A stretch of DNA of 64,000 nt from Leptospira ryugenii (lineage in GTDB: Bacteria > Spirochaetota > Leptospiria > Leptospirales > Leptospiraceae): assembly GCF_003114855.1 (NCBI RefSeq), contig NZ_BFBB01000002.1, forward strand, positions 1 to 64,000, in the 5' to 3' direction. A model generated the notes under the pieces. It saw nothing but the letters and a program-made list of their open reading frames with translations. It ran no database searches and was not told the DNA's origin. Position numbers and translations under genes: made by a program. Position 1 is the first letter of the stretch, and every line of letters starts with the position of its first letter. Positions 1-9,829 of the stretch are shown here, piece by piece.

Positions 1-40
1 GTCTGTCACGCTACGTTGTATTTTGTAAATGATGTCTTTT

Positions 41-77
41 CCGAACCCTTCGATACGCTTCGCTACTCAGGGTTCGG
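41..77. repeat. Inverted repeat with 9-bp arms
   Basis: Arms CCGAACCCT (41-49) and AGGGTTCGG (69-77) are perfect reverse complements around a 19-base loop. The position just before a terminator-like hairpin suggests the 3' region of a gene lying left of the window, or a small interspersed palindrome. Confidence 0.5.
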
Positions 78-92
78 GGAACGATCATAGAG

Positions 93-126
93 AACCTCGC
101 CAGTATTTGGTGGGGTTTTTTTGTTT
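93..126 (+). terminator. Probable rho-independent terminator
   Basis: AACCTC (93-98) can pair with GGGGTT (112-117, one G-U pair), and the hairpin runs straight into a T-rich tract to about 126. It would end a plus-strand transcript entering from the left. The stem is short, so confidence is moderate. Confidence 0.45.
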
Positions 127-222
127 TATCTGGTCTTTCTGGATAGGCCAATGTATCGATTTCAAATGGAATTGACTAATTTTAAAATTTCGAATCAATT
201 ATAATCCATCCGAGGTTATTTT

Positions 223-603
223 ATGGGTTTGGTTTATGCAAATATAAAGTTATCTAATCCTGTATTGCCCCTCCAGGCAAAAATCGAATGTTCGGCGTTA
301 GTAGACAGTGGAGCTTTGCGCTTGTGCATTCCTGAACATTTAGCAATTCAATTGGATCTCAAAACCTTAGAAAACAGGGAAGTTACACTAGCGGATGGAA
401 AACGGCATTTAGTTCCCTATGCGGGACCAGTCAGAATCGAATTTGAAAATCGCAATGCGTTTTTTGGAGCTATGATACTCGGTGATGAAGTTCTTCTTGG
501 TGCGATACCAATGGGGGATATGGACGTAGTCATTCACCCAGCGACTCGGTCTCTTCGAGTGAACCCGGACAGTCCCAATATTGCAATGGCTAAGATTAAG
601 TGA
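223..603 (+). CDS. Clan AA (retropepsin-like) aspartic protease
   Basis: This 126-residue protein has the single-lobe retropepsin layout: a beta-rich N-terminus, then ALVDSGA with the catalytic-type Asp28-Ser-Gly, then a hydrophobic stretch with LLGAIPM near residue 90, where the family has its second Gly-rich turn. Such proteases work as homodimers. Small free-standing members are common in cyanobacteria and Leptospira and their substrates are mostly unknown. There is no signal peptide, so it is probably cytoplasmic. The ATG has GAGG seven bases upstream. It stands alone, with a terminator before it and a dispersed repeat 6 bp after its stop. The family is fairly sure; the role is not known. 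Confidence 0.75.
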   Translation: MGLVYANIKLSNPVLPLQAKIECSALVDSGALRLCIPEHLAIQLDLKTLENREVTLADGKRHLVPYAGPVRIEFENRNAFFGAMILGDEVLLGAIPMGDMDVVIHPATRSLRVNPDSPNIAMAKIK

Positions 604-609
604 TCACCA

Positions 610-732
610 ACCACTTAGGAACTTAATAAGAGTTTTTCCAATACCAAGTCTCCCTATCCAGAAAAGATTCCTGAAATTCGTGACAGATTCGCCATTATAG
701 GAAGCCAGTCGGCTTAAAGGCGAATATATTTA
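610..732 (+). repeat. Dispersed repeat, copy A
   Basis: First copy of a roughly 120-bp element present five times in this window, always in this orientation (see 10890, 14987, 15763, 15885). Shared blocks here are GTTTTTCCA near 632, ATTCGTGACA near 676, and CCAGTCGGCTTAAAGGCGA near 705-723. ATTCGCC and GGCGAAT form an inverted repeat within the 3' half. It is the most diverged copy together with B. It begins 6 bp after the aspartic protease stop. Confidence 0.75.
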
Positions 733-750
733 TTTCAAGAAACTGTTAAA

Positions 751-951
751 ATGGGAACAGATCATTCCATGCCAATTGCCTGCATCTTTAATTCTGAAGA
801 ATTGAAATCAAGGAAAGAGAATGAATTAAGAACAATCAGAAAAAACGTTGAGGAAGTAATAGAATTGAAGAATGGTTACTCCTTTTCCTTTATAAATCCC
901 GAAATTCATTCAAATTTTCCAATCGTTTTTAATTTGAAATCTCTCTCGTGA
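751..951 (+). CDS. Small hypothetical protein, possibly a remnant
   Basis: A 66-residue reading frame starting 18 bp after repeat copy A. From the second Met (769) it reads MPIAC, then a charged helix, then EVIELKNGYSFSF. This resembles from memory a family of small proteins with an E-E-x-x-EL-x-x-GY-x-F-x-F core that occur near metal or arsenic genes; I cannot confirm the family. No good ribosome site is seen for either Met. It is convergent with the metal ATPase gene. It may be a gene cut down by the event that placed repeat A. It could also be spurious. Confidence 0.35.
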   Translation: MGTDHSMPIACIFNSEELKSRKENELRTIRKNVEEVIELKNGYSFSFINPEIHSNFPIVFNLKSLS

Positions 952-987
952 TCAATAAAGAGAGAGATAGGTTCAATAGTTATTTGT

Positions 988-2955
988 TTAAAACTTTTTC
1001 ATTTGCATTCTAATCGAATTCAAAATAGCTAGAAATGCAACTCCTACATCTGCAAAAACAGCCTCCCACATTGTCGCCAATCCTCCTGCACCAAGTATCA
1101 GAACAATTGCCTTAACAAGAAATGCTAAACAAATATTCTGCCACACTATTCCTCTAGTAGTCCGACCAATTCTGATTGCCATAGGTATTTTACTCGGCTT
1201 ATCGTCTTGTATTACTAGATCAGCAGTTTCAATTGTCGCATCACTTCCTAAACCACCCATTGCAATACCCACGTCACTTAACGCCACTACAGGTGCGTCA
1301 TTAATACCATCTCCTACAAAAGCGACAGATTCATTTCTAGATTTAATCAATCTAACTTTTTCCACTTTTTCTTCTGGCAAAAGGTCTCCATAAAATTCAT
1401 CTATTCCGATTCTGGTTGCAACAAAACCAACAACGGATGATTTATCACCGCTTAACATAAGCGTTTTTACATTCAGTTTGTGCAATTCCTGTATTGTAGC
1501 TGCTGAATCTTCTTTGATTTTGTCCGAAATAGAAATATAACCAACGAACTTTTGTTCTATAGCGATGGCAATAATTGTAGAATTAAAATTGGCAGTATCT
1601 ACATCATAGTTAATTTTGTATTTATCTAATAATCTGAAGTTCCCAACTAGAATTTCTTTGTTATCAATGTTGGCATGCATACCAAAACCTGGAATTTCTT
1701 CTATATCCTTCAATCCAAGACTATCATTGATCTTACCTACAAAGTTACGAATTGCCATTGCTACGGGATGAGTGGATTTACTTTCTATAGCATTCACATA
1801 ATTTAAAATTTTTTCTCTTTCAAAATTAGGTTCAATCTTCACTTCCTGAACTTCAAATACTCCTTCCGTCAAAGTTCCAGTTTTATCCATAACGACATTC
1901 TGGATGGAAGCCATAGCATCCAAATAATTTGATCCTTTTATTAAGATTCCGTTTTTCGATGCGGCACCAATTCCACCAAAATAACCTAATGGAATAGATA
2001 TAACCAAAGCACATGGACAAGAAATAACCAAAAATATCAATGATCTATAAAACCATTGATTAAAAATATATTCTTCTACTAAAAAGTAAGGTATTATGCA
2101 AATAGCTACAGCAAGAAATACAACCACGGGAGTGTATATCTTTGCAAATTTACGAATGAATTTTTCAGTGGGAGCTTTTTTGTTTACAGCTTCTTCCACC
2201 AATTCTAAGATTTTTGAAAGTTTACTATCTTTGAAACTGGCTGTAACTTTAATATTCGATAGGTTTCCAAGATTAATCATCCCTGCGAACACTGCTTCGC
2301 CTTCTCTTTTCGTATCTGGCTTACTTTCCCCAGTCAAAGCAGAAGTATTAAAACTTGCTACCTCGGAAATCAGAATTCCATCTAGAGCCAATTTCTCACC
2401 AGCTTTGAGTTGAATTATTTCTCCGATAGAAACTTCAAAGGCTTTCTTTTCCGTAATATCAGAGCCGACAATTACATTTACGATATCTGGTCTTTGATCC
2501 AAAAGATGTTTGATATTCAATTTTGCTTTTTTAACGGCAAGTGTTTGAAATATCTCCCCAACGGAATAAAACAACATGACCGCTACCCCTTCAGGATATT
2601 CCGAAAGATAAAATGCCCCCATAGTGGCAATACTCATCAAAAAGAATTCGGTAAATAGATCGCCTTTTAAAACTGACTCTACGGCTTCTTTCAGAACAGG
2701 AAAGCCAACGGGAAGATAAGCAAGTATGTACCAAAGAAACCTAACCCAACCTGAGAACCATTTAGAAAAATGATAATCTAAGATGATTCCCACACCCAAA
2801 AAGAAAAGTGATCCGATCACTGGAAAAAACATTCGGTAATTTGAACTATCCGAAGAATCCTTTTCTTTATAAGAAGACTCACTACTTACGCAATCTGATT
2901 CATCAGAGCAACATGAGTTTTCTTTTTTTGTTTCAAAATCAGGCAACTTTTTCAT
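988..2955 (-). CDS. Heavy-metal P-type ATPase (PIB, Zn/Cd/Pb type)
   Basis: This 655-residue inner-membrane pump exports divalent heavy metal at the cost of ATP. Visible motifs in order are TGES (208-211, actuator), CPC (313-315, metal site in the membrane), DKTGT (357-361, phosphorylated Asp357), S-T-H-P (394-397, nucleotide domain) and GDGINDAP (548-555). Lys615 and Asp636 in the last membrane pair fit the PIB-2 (ZntA/CadA) subgroup that moves Zn, Cd or Pb. The N-terminus has no HMA domain, only a short Cys-rich tail (Cys15, Cys16, Cys22). AAGGAT precedes the ATG. It is the last gene of the minus-strand efflux operon, 67 bp after the RND gene. Metal specificity is inferred. Confidence 0.9.
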   Translation of the reverse strand: MKKLPDFETKKENSCCSDESDCVSSESSYKEKDSSDSSNYRMFFPVIGSLFFLGVGIILDYHFSKWFSGWVRFLWYILAYLPVGFPVLKEAVESVLKGDLFTEFFLMSIATMGAFYLSEYPEGVAVMLFYSVGEIFQTLAVKKAKLNIKHLLDQRPDIVNVIVGSDITEKKAFEVSIGEIIQLKAGEKLALDGILISEVASFNTSALTGESKPDTKREGEAVFAGMINLGNLSNIKVTASFKDSKLSKILELVEEAVNKKAPTEKFIRKFAKIYTPVVVFLAVAICIIPYFLVEEYIFNQWFYRSLIFLVISCPCALVISIPLGYFGGIGAASKNGILIKGSNYLDAMASIQNVVMDKTGTLTEGVFEVQEVKIEPNFEREKILNYVNAIESKSTHPVAMAIRNFVGKINDSLGLKDIEEIPGFGMHANIDNKEILVGNFRLLDKYKINYDVDTANFNSTIIAIAIEQKFVGYISISDKIKEDSAATIQELHKLNVKTLMLSGDKSSVVGFVATRIGIDEFYGDLLPEEKVEKVRLIKSRNESVAFVGDGINDAPVVALSDVGIAMGGLGSDATIETADLVIQDDKPSKIPMAIRIGRTTRGIVWQNICLAFLVKAIVLILGAGGLATMWEAVFADVGVAFLAILNSIRMQMKKF

Positions 2956-3022
2956 TTTGATTAATCCTTTTTATAATATAATAACATCGACTGTCGAATC
3001 GAAAATAATCCAAACAAACTCA

Positions 3023-6000
3023 TCATTCTTTTTCCAACCAATAGTAAAATACGGGTAAGATGATCAAGGTAAGAATCGTCGATGAAATGATTCCTCCGAT
3101 GACAACTGTCGCTAAAGGTTTTTGAACTTCTGAACCAAGCCCCGATCCGATTGCCATAGGCAAAAAACCGAATGAGGCAACGAGTGCGGTCATAACAACA
3201 GGTCTGATTCGACTAGTTGCACCTTCCAAGGTTGCTTCTTTCACAGATATTTTTTTTTCATTACGAATCCTATGAATGGTGTCCAATTTAACGAGACCGT
3301 TTAATACAGCAATTCCCGACAAGGCAATAAAACCTACAAAAGCTGATACGCTTAAATCCATCCCTCTCAAGTAAAGTAGCCAAATTCCACCTGTTAACGC
3401 AAATGGAACACAGAAAAAAACAAGAAGTGCCTGCTTAAAAGATTGGAGTCCTATATATAATACAACAAAGATCATAAAAAGAGTTGATGGAATGATGATA
3501 GATAATTTTTCTTTTGCTCTTGATAAATTTTCGATCTGCCCTCCCCAAAAAACGGAATATCCTTCTGGAATTTTTAGAGAATTAACTTTCAGTTTTGCTT
3601 CTTCATAAAATCCTTCTAAATCCCTACCTCGAAGATTGACAGAGACTGCAACAAAACGCCTGGAACGATTTCTTGATATCGTCATTACCTTTTCATTTCT
3701 TTCTATGGAAGACATAAGCTTTATAGGTATCATTCCTCCGTCATCCGTTCCGATATTGATATTGGCAATCTCCGATTCTTTATTGCGAAATTCTTCAGAA
3801 AGCCACATTTTTATAGGAAATCTTACTTCCTCCTCATAATAACTTCCTACCTCAAAACCACTCATAGCAGCTTCAACTGTAGTATTAAAAGACGTTAGTG
3901 GAATATTATAGTAATTTAGTTTTGTTAAATCAGGCACCAAATCAATTACTTGGGCTTTTCTAAGGGCCATGATCGGATCAAGCTCAACCTCTTCTGCTCC
4001 ATCTATTTTTTCCAGGGTATTCTTTAATGATTCCTGTAATTGAAACAAGGTATTCAAATCTTTACCCAAAATTCTTACGCTAATATCTGCTCTACTTCCT
4101 TCCAATAATTCATTAAATCTTGCTTCTAATGGTTGGCTAAGAGTAAGTTCCGAGTTAGGATATTTCTTTCGAACGGTAGAATGAATTTTATCTAAAAACT
4201 TTTCCCAATTTTCTGTTTTTAATAATTCAGGAAGAATCTCTTTCTTTAAAATGATAAATGTATCCGCATTGAATGGACCCATAGGATCATTCGCAACCGA
4301 GCTTGTTCCAATCCTTGAAAAAATACTTTCAATTTCAGGAAGTTCACCAAGCAGTCTCTCTACATCTTTTTGTTCAAAAATACTTTCCTCCAAACCTATA
4401 TCACCTTCACGAACGATAACCAACATTAGATCACCTTCCGTAAGTTTTGGCAAAAAGACAGTTCCAAGTCGGAAATAAACGATACTCGTAAGAATAAAAA
4501 AAACTACGGAACTAATAATGAGTGTTTTAGGTCTTTCTATTATCTTAGGTAAAAAGCTCCGATACCACTCTATAACTTTACTTTCTTTTACTGAATGGTT
4601 GGCTTTAAGATTTTGTGTGATAAAAAAATACAATAGAGGGGGAAGAAAAAATATGGCTAAAAAAAGACTGAATACTAAAGCTAAAATCACAGTTTCCGCC
4701 ATCGGTCGGAACATTTTTCCAGGTATTCCATCCATGCTTAAAATGGGAAGATACACTAGTATAATTACAATCACACCGAATGAAACTGGCTTTAAAACCT
4801 CTATGGAGGATTTTAAAATGACATTTCTTTTTTGCTCCTTGGAAGTATAAACTTCTTTTTCAAATCTAGATAAAACACTTTCGGTAATTACTATGGATGC
4901 ATCCACCAAGAGACCAAAGTCGATTGCTCCCAAACTCATTAAGTTTGCAGAAATTCCAAAGTAATTCATACAAAGGGAAGCAAGTAACATTGATCCTGGA
5001 ATTATAGATGCAACAATCAATGACGCTCTCCAATTCCAAAGAATAAAGAAGAGTGTAACGATAACAAGTATCGCCCCTTCAATTAGGTTTTTTAATACTG
5101 TATGGATCGTTGAATTGATCAAAAAGGATCGTTCTAAAAGAACTTTGACCACTACGTCTTCAGGTAGATCAAGTCTACTTATCGCTTGATTCAGTTCTTC
5201 GTTTACTTTATAACTATTTTCTCCCCTTAACATAAGAGCTGTTCCAAGAACTATTTCCTTTCCTCCCGAAGAAGCTCCTCCTAGTCGGAACGTTCCGTGT
5301 TCATTCACTTTTGAAATATCGGAGATAGTAATGGATTCACCAAAGGATGTTCTTCTGACTGGAATTTTGGATATTTCCGTTAAATTCTTTTTCAAACCGT
5401 AAGTTCTTACAATGGCAATCTTACCATTTTCTTCGATGACTCCTCCTCCGAAATTTTCACCTAACGTTGATAGTGTTTCAGTCAACTGATTAATCGTGAT
5501 TCCCCTCTGATTCATTTTTGACGGAATCAAATCAATATGTATCTCCTTTTCATAACCTCCATTTGAATCCACTTCGACAATACCTGGAACTAAAGCTTTT
5601 AATTGAGGACGAACCGTATAATCCTGAACCGTCCGAAGGTATAACAATCTATCTTTATCTGCAAACTGTTCTAATTTAGAACCTGGCTTTGCTTCTACAG
5701 AGTAAAAGAAGATTTCACCAAGTCCCGTAGCATTCGGAGTAATTTCAGGAGAAAGTCCATTTGGTAACCGATCTTTCGCACTAGATATTCTTTCAGACAC
5801 CATATTGCGAGCTAGATAAATATCAGTGCCTTCTTTAAAGATCAAAGAAATATTGGAAAGACCGAATTTTGAAACAGAACGAACATCAATCAAATTAGGC
5901 AGACCCAACAACTCGGTTTCAAGTGGAAAAGTAACAAGCTTTTCCACCTGCTCAGGATCAAGTGATCTAGTGTTGGTAGTTACTATAACTTGAACATTCG

Positions 6001-6127
6001 TAATATCAGGAACCGCATCGATAGAAATTTCTTTTAAACCAAAAAATGCATAAACAAAAAGAAATAAAATGATGCCTAAATATAAAAAGGCATTATTTAA
6101 AATTGTATTCAAAAGTCTGGTTAACAT
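3023..6127 (-). CDS. czcA: CzcA-type heavy-metal RND efflux pump
   Basis: A 1034-residue HME-RND transporter: proton-driven export of metal cations from periplasm or cytoplasm into an outer-membrane channel. It has the twelve-helix RND plan with two large periplasmic loops. The fourth-helix signature [15 protein letters not shown] carries Asp403, Asp409 and Glu416, as in Czc-type (Zn/Co/Cd) rather than CusA-type (Cu/Ag) pumps. TAGGAG sits nine bases before the ATG. The start lies 35 bp inside the end of the upstream TolC-like gene, so translation is probably coupled. No periplasmic adaptor (CzcB) gene is present in this operon or elsewhere in the window, which is unusual. Confidence 0.92.
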   Translation of the reverse strand: MLTRLLNTILNNAFLYLGIILFLFVYAFFGLKEISIDAVPDITNVQVIVTTNTRSLDPEQVEKLVTFPLETELLGLPNLIDVRSVSKFGLSNISLIFKEGTDIYLARNMVSERISSAKDRLPNGLSPEITPNATGLGEIFFYSVEAKPGSKLEQFADKDRLLYLRTVQDYTVRPQLKALVPGIVEVDSNGGYEKEIHIDLIPSKMNQRGITINQLTETLSTLGENFGGGVIEENGKIAIVRTYGLKKNLTEISKIPVRRTSFGESITISDISKVNEHGTFRLGGASSGGKEIVLGTALMLRGENSYKVNEELNQAISRLDLPEDVVVKVLLERSFLINSTIHTVLKNLIEGAILVIVTLFFILWNWRASLIVASIIPGSMLLASLCMNYFGISANLMSLGAIDFGLLVDASIVITESVLSRFEKEVYTSKEQKRNVILKSSIEVLKPVSFGVIVIILVYLPILSMDGIPGKMFRPMAETVILALVFSLFLAIFFLPPLLYFFITQNLKANHSVKESKVIEWYRSFLPKIIERPKTLIISSVVFFILTSIVYFRLGTVFLPKLTEGDLMLVIVREGDIGLEESIFEQKDVERLLGELPEIESIFSRIGTSSVANDPMGPFNADTFIILKKEILPELLKTENWEKFLDKIHSTVRKKYPNSELTLSQPLEARFNELLEGSRADISVRILGKDLNTLFQLQESLKNTLEKIDGAEEVELDPIMALRKAQVIDLVPDLTKLNYYNIPLTSFNTTVEAAMSGFEVGSYYEEEVRFPIKMWLSEEFRNKESEIANINIGTDDGGMIPIKLMSSIERNEKVMTISRNRSRRFVAVSVNLRGRDLEGFYEEAKLKVNSLKIPEGYSVFWGGQIENLSRAKEKLSIIIPSTLFMIFVVLYIGLQSFKQALLVFFCVPFALTGGIWLLYLRGMDLSVSAFVGFIALSGIAVLNGLVKLDTIHRIRNEKKISVKEATLEGATSRIRPVVMTALVASFGFLPMAIGSGLGSEVQKPLATVVIGGIISSTILTLIILPVFYYWLEKE

Positions 6128-7409
6128 TCTTTAATACTCCTACGATATCTTTTTCATTCGTTATATATAAAAGATTTAAAAAAGCTTCTATATGAGTTAG
6201 TTGGGCATCTAAAATAGCATGATGCGTCTCATGAAGTTGATTTTCTAATTCCAAGTAGCTGATTAGCTGAACACGAGCTTTGGTAAACTCCAGATCAGCA
6301 AAATTCAAATCTCTTTCAATTTCATCCAATTTGGATAAATTAAATAATCTAAGATTTAATTTCGCTTGTTCATAATCAAGATATGCTTGGTTAAAAGTCA
6401 TGCGAATCAAATCTTCCTGGTAGGAAAGTTTCTTGGCTTTAGCTTCCAAGTTAGTTTCCGCCGAACCGACCTTATTCTGATATTGATCCCACAGAGGGAC
6501 TCTGAATTTCAATCCAAGATCAAAGAAACGGTTGGATACTCCCGAACGGTCTTCTCCTATTTGGCTGACTAGTGCATAATCTGGGTATTTTTCCAAATTT
6601 GCTATCCGAAGCTCTGTTTTTGCTTTTTCAATTTCCCCTTTTGCCGCAAGAATCATAGGATTTTGATTCATAGATTTTTTAAGAAGTTCAGCTTGATCAA
6701 ACTTGATACCGTCGTTAAAAAATGGTAGAAATAGAATAGGAGCTGATTCCATTCGTAAAAAGAAATTCATTGATTCAAAATTTTTGGAAGCATCCAATTC
6801 CAAATCGTTAAAATGCTTTTTCAAACCTAATAGTCTTCTTTCTATTATGAATAAATCTGTCTTAGCTTGAGGGGTGATAAATGGTCTTGCCTTTATATAA
6901 GTTTCCATCTTGGAAAGTCTTCGAATTCTTTCTTTAACATGATTTCTTTTTTTATCTGCAATAAAATAACGATACGCAAACTTAATTGAATTCAAGCGAA
7001 TAGAATTATTAGCTTCCTCAAATTGAACTTCCTTTATCTTTGCATCATTATCAACAAGCAACTGTTTGAGTTCCTTTCTGCCAGGATAATAGATCGGTTG
7101 TTCAAATTGAAAGGAGTATTCCGATCCAGATTCGTTTGCAGCTCTCCTTTGTCCATAGTCAATGGTAACGGAAGGATTCTGAGTCATACCTTCCTGTTTT
7201 TTTCGATAATACAATGATTCCAAATCAGAATTCATGGACATAAGCAAAGGTGAATTCTTCTCTGCCAAAATTAAAATTTCACTTAAACTTATCTCTTTTT
7301 TGTTCGATTCACCGTAGATCAAAGAGTAAGCGACGAGAAATACGAATGTTATCCGTATAGAAATGTTTTTTATAGAAAAAGAATTCCATCTAAGAAAATA
7401 TGAGTACAT
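6093..7409 (-). CDS. czcC: TolC-family outer-membrane efflux protein (CzcC-like)
   Basis: This 438-residue protein has an N-terminal hydrophobic export signal ending near SLIYGES, then two long coiled-coil halves of the TolC/CzcC outer-membrane factor type, with LAEKNSPLL near the start of the first repeat and a second similar half after residue 240. It would form the trimeric outer-membrane duct for the RND pump encoded next. GGAGG lies eight bases before the ATG and fixes the start. It overlaps the RND gene by 35 bp and follows the small exported protein by 46 bp. Family assignment is firm; the partner is inferred from the operon. Confidence 0.85.
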   Translation of the reverse strand: MYSYFLRWNSFSIKNISIRITFVFLVAYSLIYGESNKKEISLSEILILAEKNSPLLMSMNSDLESLYYRKKQEGMTQNPSVTIDYGQRRAANESGSEYSFQFEQPIYYPGRKELKQLLVDNDAKIKEVQFEEANNSIRLNSIKFAYRYFIADKKRNHVKERIRRLSKMETYIKARPFITPQAKTDLFIIERRLLGLKKHFNDLELDASKNFESMNFFLRMESAPILFLPFFNDGIKFDQAELLKKSMNQNPMILAAKGEIEKAKTELRIANLEKYPDYALVSQIGEDRSGVSNRFFDLGLKFRVPLWDQYQNKVGSAETNLEAKAKKLSYQEDLIRMTFNQAYLDYEQAKLNLRLFNLSKLDEIERDLNFADLEFTKARVQLISYLELENQLHETHHAILDAQLTHIEAFLNLLYITNEKDIVGVLKNVNQTFEYNFK

Positions 7410-7455
7410 ACAAAAAACCTCCGAGTACCAAAAGAATTCACTCTAATAACGGAGG

Positions 7456-7845
7456 TTAAATGATGATACGGATGGAGTTGATACTTGTGATAGTATCCGA
7501 GGGGATATGGAAAAATACTTTAAAGCAAACGAACGCAGGGAAACCTTTTCTCTGGTTAATATCCTGTTTAATAAAAGATACAGTATAGTATTGAAGTAAT
7601 GAGAAGAAGATTGAAAAATTTTTGAATTTATCTTTTTGAGTTAAATCCAGTGTGCCAGAATCCCATTCACAACTTTTTGAGTCATCAGCTCCTTCAGAGT
7701 TATGACATGGCTCTACATCTAATTGCAATGAAGTTGCAATCTTATCAAGATAATTCAACTCGCAAAATAAGTTGCAGCTAGATGCCAACATAGTAGCAGA
7801 TATTAAAGAAAAAACCACTAGTATTTTGGCACTTACCGAACCCAT
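7456..7845 (-). CDS. Small exported Cys/His protein heading the metal operon
   Basis: A 129-residue protein with an N-terminal hydrophobic segment followed by SSCNLFCEL, and further cysteines in EPCHNSE and SKSCEW. The SSC could be a lipobox. I do not recognise the family. Its place as first gene of an RND operon and its possible metal-binding cysteines recall CzcI-like periplasmic proteins, but that is analogy, not detected similarity. The C-terminal half contains a second hydrophobic stretch (FFSLLQYYTVSF). It is transcribed divergently from the CDF gene, across a 225-bp gap. Confidence 0.55.
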   Translation of the reverse strand: MGSVSAKILVVFSLISATMLASSCNLFCELNYLDKIATSLQLDVEPCHNSEGADDSKSCEWDSGTLDLTQKDKFKNFSIFFSLLQYYTVSFIKQDINQRKGFPAFVCFKVFFHIPSDTITSINSIRIII

Positions 7846-8070
7846 ATTTACATCTTCTTTCTGGCAAAAAATTGTAAAGTAAAAATTTAAATGATATCAA
7901 AAGCTCATGAAAAGGAAAGATGCAATTCAATTGTATTTATATAAATTATAGTAAAGGTTTTTTAATTATTGTCTTAATTACTTTTGAATTGCTTGATTTG
8001 AGTTTTTTCTCAGTGTATATATAAATAAACAATATTATTTTTTATTCAATTACATTCAGAAGGAAATCAA
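7846..8070. promoter_or_regulatory. Divergent promoter region of the two metal operons
   Basis: This very A+T-rich gap separates the minus-strand efflux operon from the plus-strand czcD operon and must hold both promoters. A 17-bp imperfect palindrome, ATGCAATT-C-AATTGTAT (7920-7936, one mismatch), is the best candidate operator. AGAAGGAA (8061-8068) is the czcD ribosome site. No metalloregulator gene lies beside it. Confidence 0.4.
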
Positions 8071-8967
8071 ATGAGTCACGAACATTCACACGATCAGGAT
8101 ACGGCCGGAAAAAATATTGCAATCGGATTCGTCTTAAACTTGTTATTTGCAGGTATTGAACTTATTGGCGGACTATATACCAACAGTGTAGCAATTCTTT
8201 CTGATGCACTTCATGATTTTGGCGATGCTTTGTCTTTGGCGGTCTCATGGTATTTACAAAAGGTCTCAAAAAAACCTCGGGATATTAAATACTCATACGG
8301 TTACAAGAGATTCTCCCTTTTAGGGTCTTTGGTTATATCTATCGTCCTTACTATCGGTTCCATCATTATGATTACAGAATCGGTAAAAAGATTAATTGAA
8401 CCTCAATCAACAAATGCGCAAGGCATGTTCTATCTTGCCATCTTGGGAATTACGATTAACGGTATCGCGGCGATGCGTATGAAGAGAGGCAATAGTTTAA
8501 ACGAAAGAGCAGTATTCTTGCATTTCATGGAAGATGTGTTAGGTTGGGTTGCCGTTTTAATCGGCAGTATACTCATGCTATTTTTTCCAGTAGTGTGGTT
8601 TGACCCTTTGATTTCTATAGGGATTGCAATTTGGGTTCTGATTAACGTTTTTAAGAATCTAAACAAAGTTAGTCGTATTTTTTTACAAGAAACACCTGAA
8701 AATTTGGATATTAACAAATTGCAGGCTGAATTAGAAAAAGTAACAACGCTCTCCTCCTTACATGACTTGCATATCTGGAGTCTTGACGGACAGCATCATA
8801 TTATGACGCTCCATGCAGTTGTTGCAAAAGAGTCAACGCCTGCAGAACGAATTAAAATTAAAAAATCTCTGCGAGCCGTGGCACAAAGTTACAATATCGA
8901 ACATACCACTATAGAAATCGAAATTGAAAACGAAGTTTGTGATGTAGGAGGAGGAGATTATGAATAA
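8071..8967 (+). CDS. czcD: Cation diffusion facilitator, CzcD-like zinc exporter
   Basis: A 298-residue CDF antiporter that exchanges cytoplasmic Zn (or Cd/Co) for protons. The N-terminus has a short His-rich tag (HEHSHD). Six membrane segments follow, with the transport site made by HxxxD in segment 2 (His48, Asp52) and HxxxD in segment 5 (His151, Asp155), the zinc-type arrangement. The cytoplasmic C-terminal domain contains LHDLHIWSLDGQHHIMTLH. AGAAGGAA precedes the ATG. Its last 8 bp overlap the DUF3703 gene, so it leads a coupled operon. The family is certain; the exact ion is inferred. Confidence 0.92.
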   Translation: MSHEHSHDQDTAGKNIAIGFVLNLLFAGIELIGGLYTNSVAILSDALHDFGDALSLAVSWYLQKVSKKPRDIKYSYGYKRFSLLGSLVISIVLTIGSIIMITESVKRLIEPQSTNAQGMFYLAILGITINGIAAMRMKRGNSLNERAVFLHFMEDVLGWVAVLIGSILMLFFPVVWFDPLISIGIAIWVLINVFKNLNKVSRIFLQETPENLDINKLQAELEKVTTLSSLHDLHIWSLDGQHHIMTLHAVVAKESTPAERIKIKKSLRAVAQSYNIEHTTIEIEIENEVCDVGGGDYE

Positions 8968-9310
8968 ATTATTGAAATCCGCATTTGATGCTGAAATGCA
9001 GATCGCGAAAAATCTGTTCAATACTGCCGATTTCAAAATGTGTTTCCACCACCTAGAACGAGCACATATACTTGGTCAGCGCAATGCGATCCCACACACA
9101 GTCAATCATTGGTGGATGCTAAAAGTTGGTCTCAAACTCCATGACTCACACGAAGTTCGGGGACAGCTTCTTCGGATTTTAGTTGCGGGCATTGGATCAA
9201 TTTTTGGTCGTGTACCTATCGGAAATACTGGTGGAGCGAACATTGGTATCATGCAAACAATGCCGATTCCACCTGATTTGCAGGAAATTTTTATAAGGCT
9301 GAATCGGTAA
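8960..9310 (+). CDS. DUF3703 family protein
   Basis: A 116-residue helical protein with the DUF3703 pattern: LERAHILGQ (residues 33-41), IPHTVNHWWML, GQLLRI and the closing RVPIGNTGGAN. It is cytoplasmic by appearance. DUF3703 genes often sit next to heavy-metal genes, but no biochemical role is established. The start overlaps the czcD stop by 8 bp, behind a strong GGAGGAGGAG ribosome site, so production is probably tied to the exporter. A second, diverged DUF3703 gene lies at 12613-13002 in this same window. Confidence 0.85.
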   Translation: MNKLLKSAFDAEMQIAKNLFNTADFKMCFHHLERAHILGQRNAIPHTVNHWWMLKVGLKLHDSHEVRGQLLRILVAGIGSIFGRVPIGNTGGANIGIMQTMPIPPDLQEIFIRLNR

Positions 9311-9316
9311 GCTCAT

Positions 9317-9829
9317 ATGATAATAAATGTTGAATCGAAATTTAACTCGTCTTTTGCTAAGATAGTAAGCTATGTTAAACTTTCAAATACTCTAAAATTC
9401 ATTGCCCACCCGCTTTTAATTTTTGAACCTATTGAACCCGAAAAATATCCAAAAGTTTGGCGCAATGGTGAGTATCTCGTAAAATTGCGAATTTTCGGGG
9501 TAATACCTTTCGGCACGCAATCCATACGCATTGAGCTCATTAAAGTCAACACTCCAGATGAATTCATTCTGCGTGATAATGGACAAGGACAGGTTGCAAA
9601 GATTTGGGATCACTGGATTATCATTCAGTCAACGCCAGATGCAAACTTAACAAGATTTATAGATCGGATTGAAATTAAAGCCGGCTGGATGACAATTCCT
9701 GTCTGTCTTTTTGCTGCAATATTCTATCGTTGGCGGCAATTTCGCTGGAAGAAATTAATTCGAAATAACTTTGGAGAGATTTCACTTCCTATTGAATCAA
9801 AGTCAATATCAAAAAAAAGGAGCACATGA
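9317..9829 (+). CDS. SRPBCC-like ligand-binding protein
   Basis: A 170-residue protein with no signal peptide. The central region reads VPFGTQSIRIELIKV in close paraphrase (here VIPFGTQSIRIE), followed by LRDNGQGQVAKIWDHWI and then RFIDRIEIKAGW. That pattern is seen in helix-grip (SRPBCC/Bet v 1-like) proteins, where a beta sheet wraps a small hydrophobic ligand. A hydrophobic C-terminal segment (TIPVCLFAAIFYRW) may bind membrane. It starts 6 bp after DUF3703 and its stop overlaps the cyclase start (ATGA). The fold is inferred from pattern only; ligand and role are unknown. Confidence 0.55.
   Translation: MIINVESKFNSSFAKIVSYVKLSNTLKFIAHPLLIFEPIEPEKYPKVWRNGEYLVKLRIFGVIPFGTQSIRIELIKVNTPDEFILRDNGQGQVAKIWDHWIIIQSTPDANLTRFIDRIEIKAGWMTIPVCLFAAIFYRWRQFRWKKLIRNNFGEISLPIESKSISKKRST

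Noticed and set aside
7920..7936. Zur box before czcD
   Set aside because: The palindrome has TTGTAT instead of TTGCAT in one arm and a different centre; export genes are not expected under Zur repression of this kind. Kept only as a weak operator candidate.
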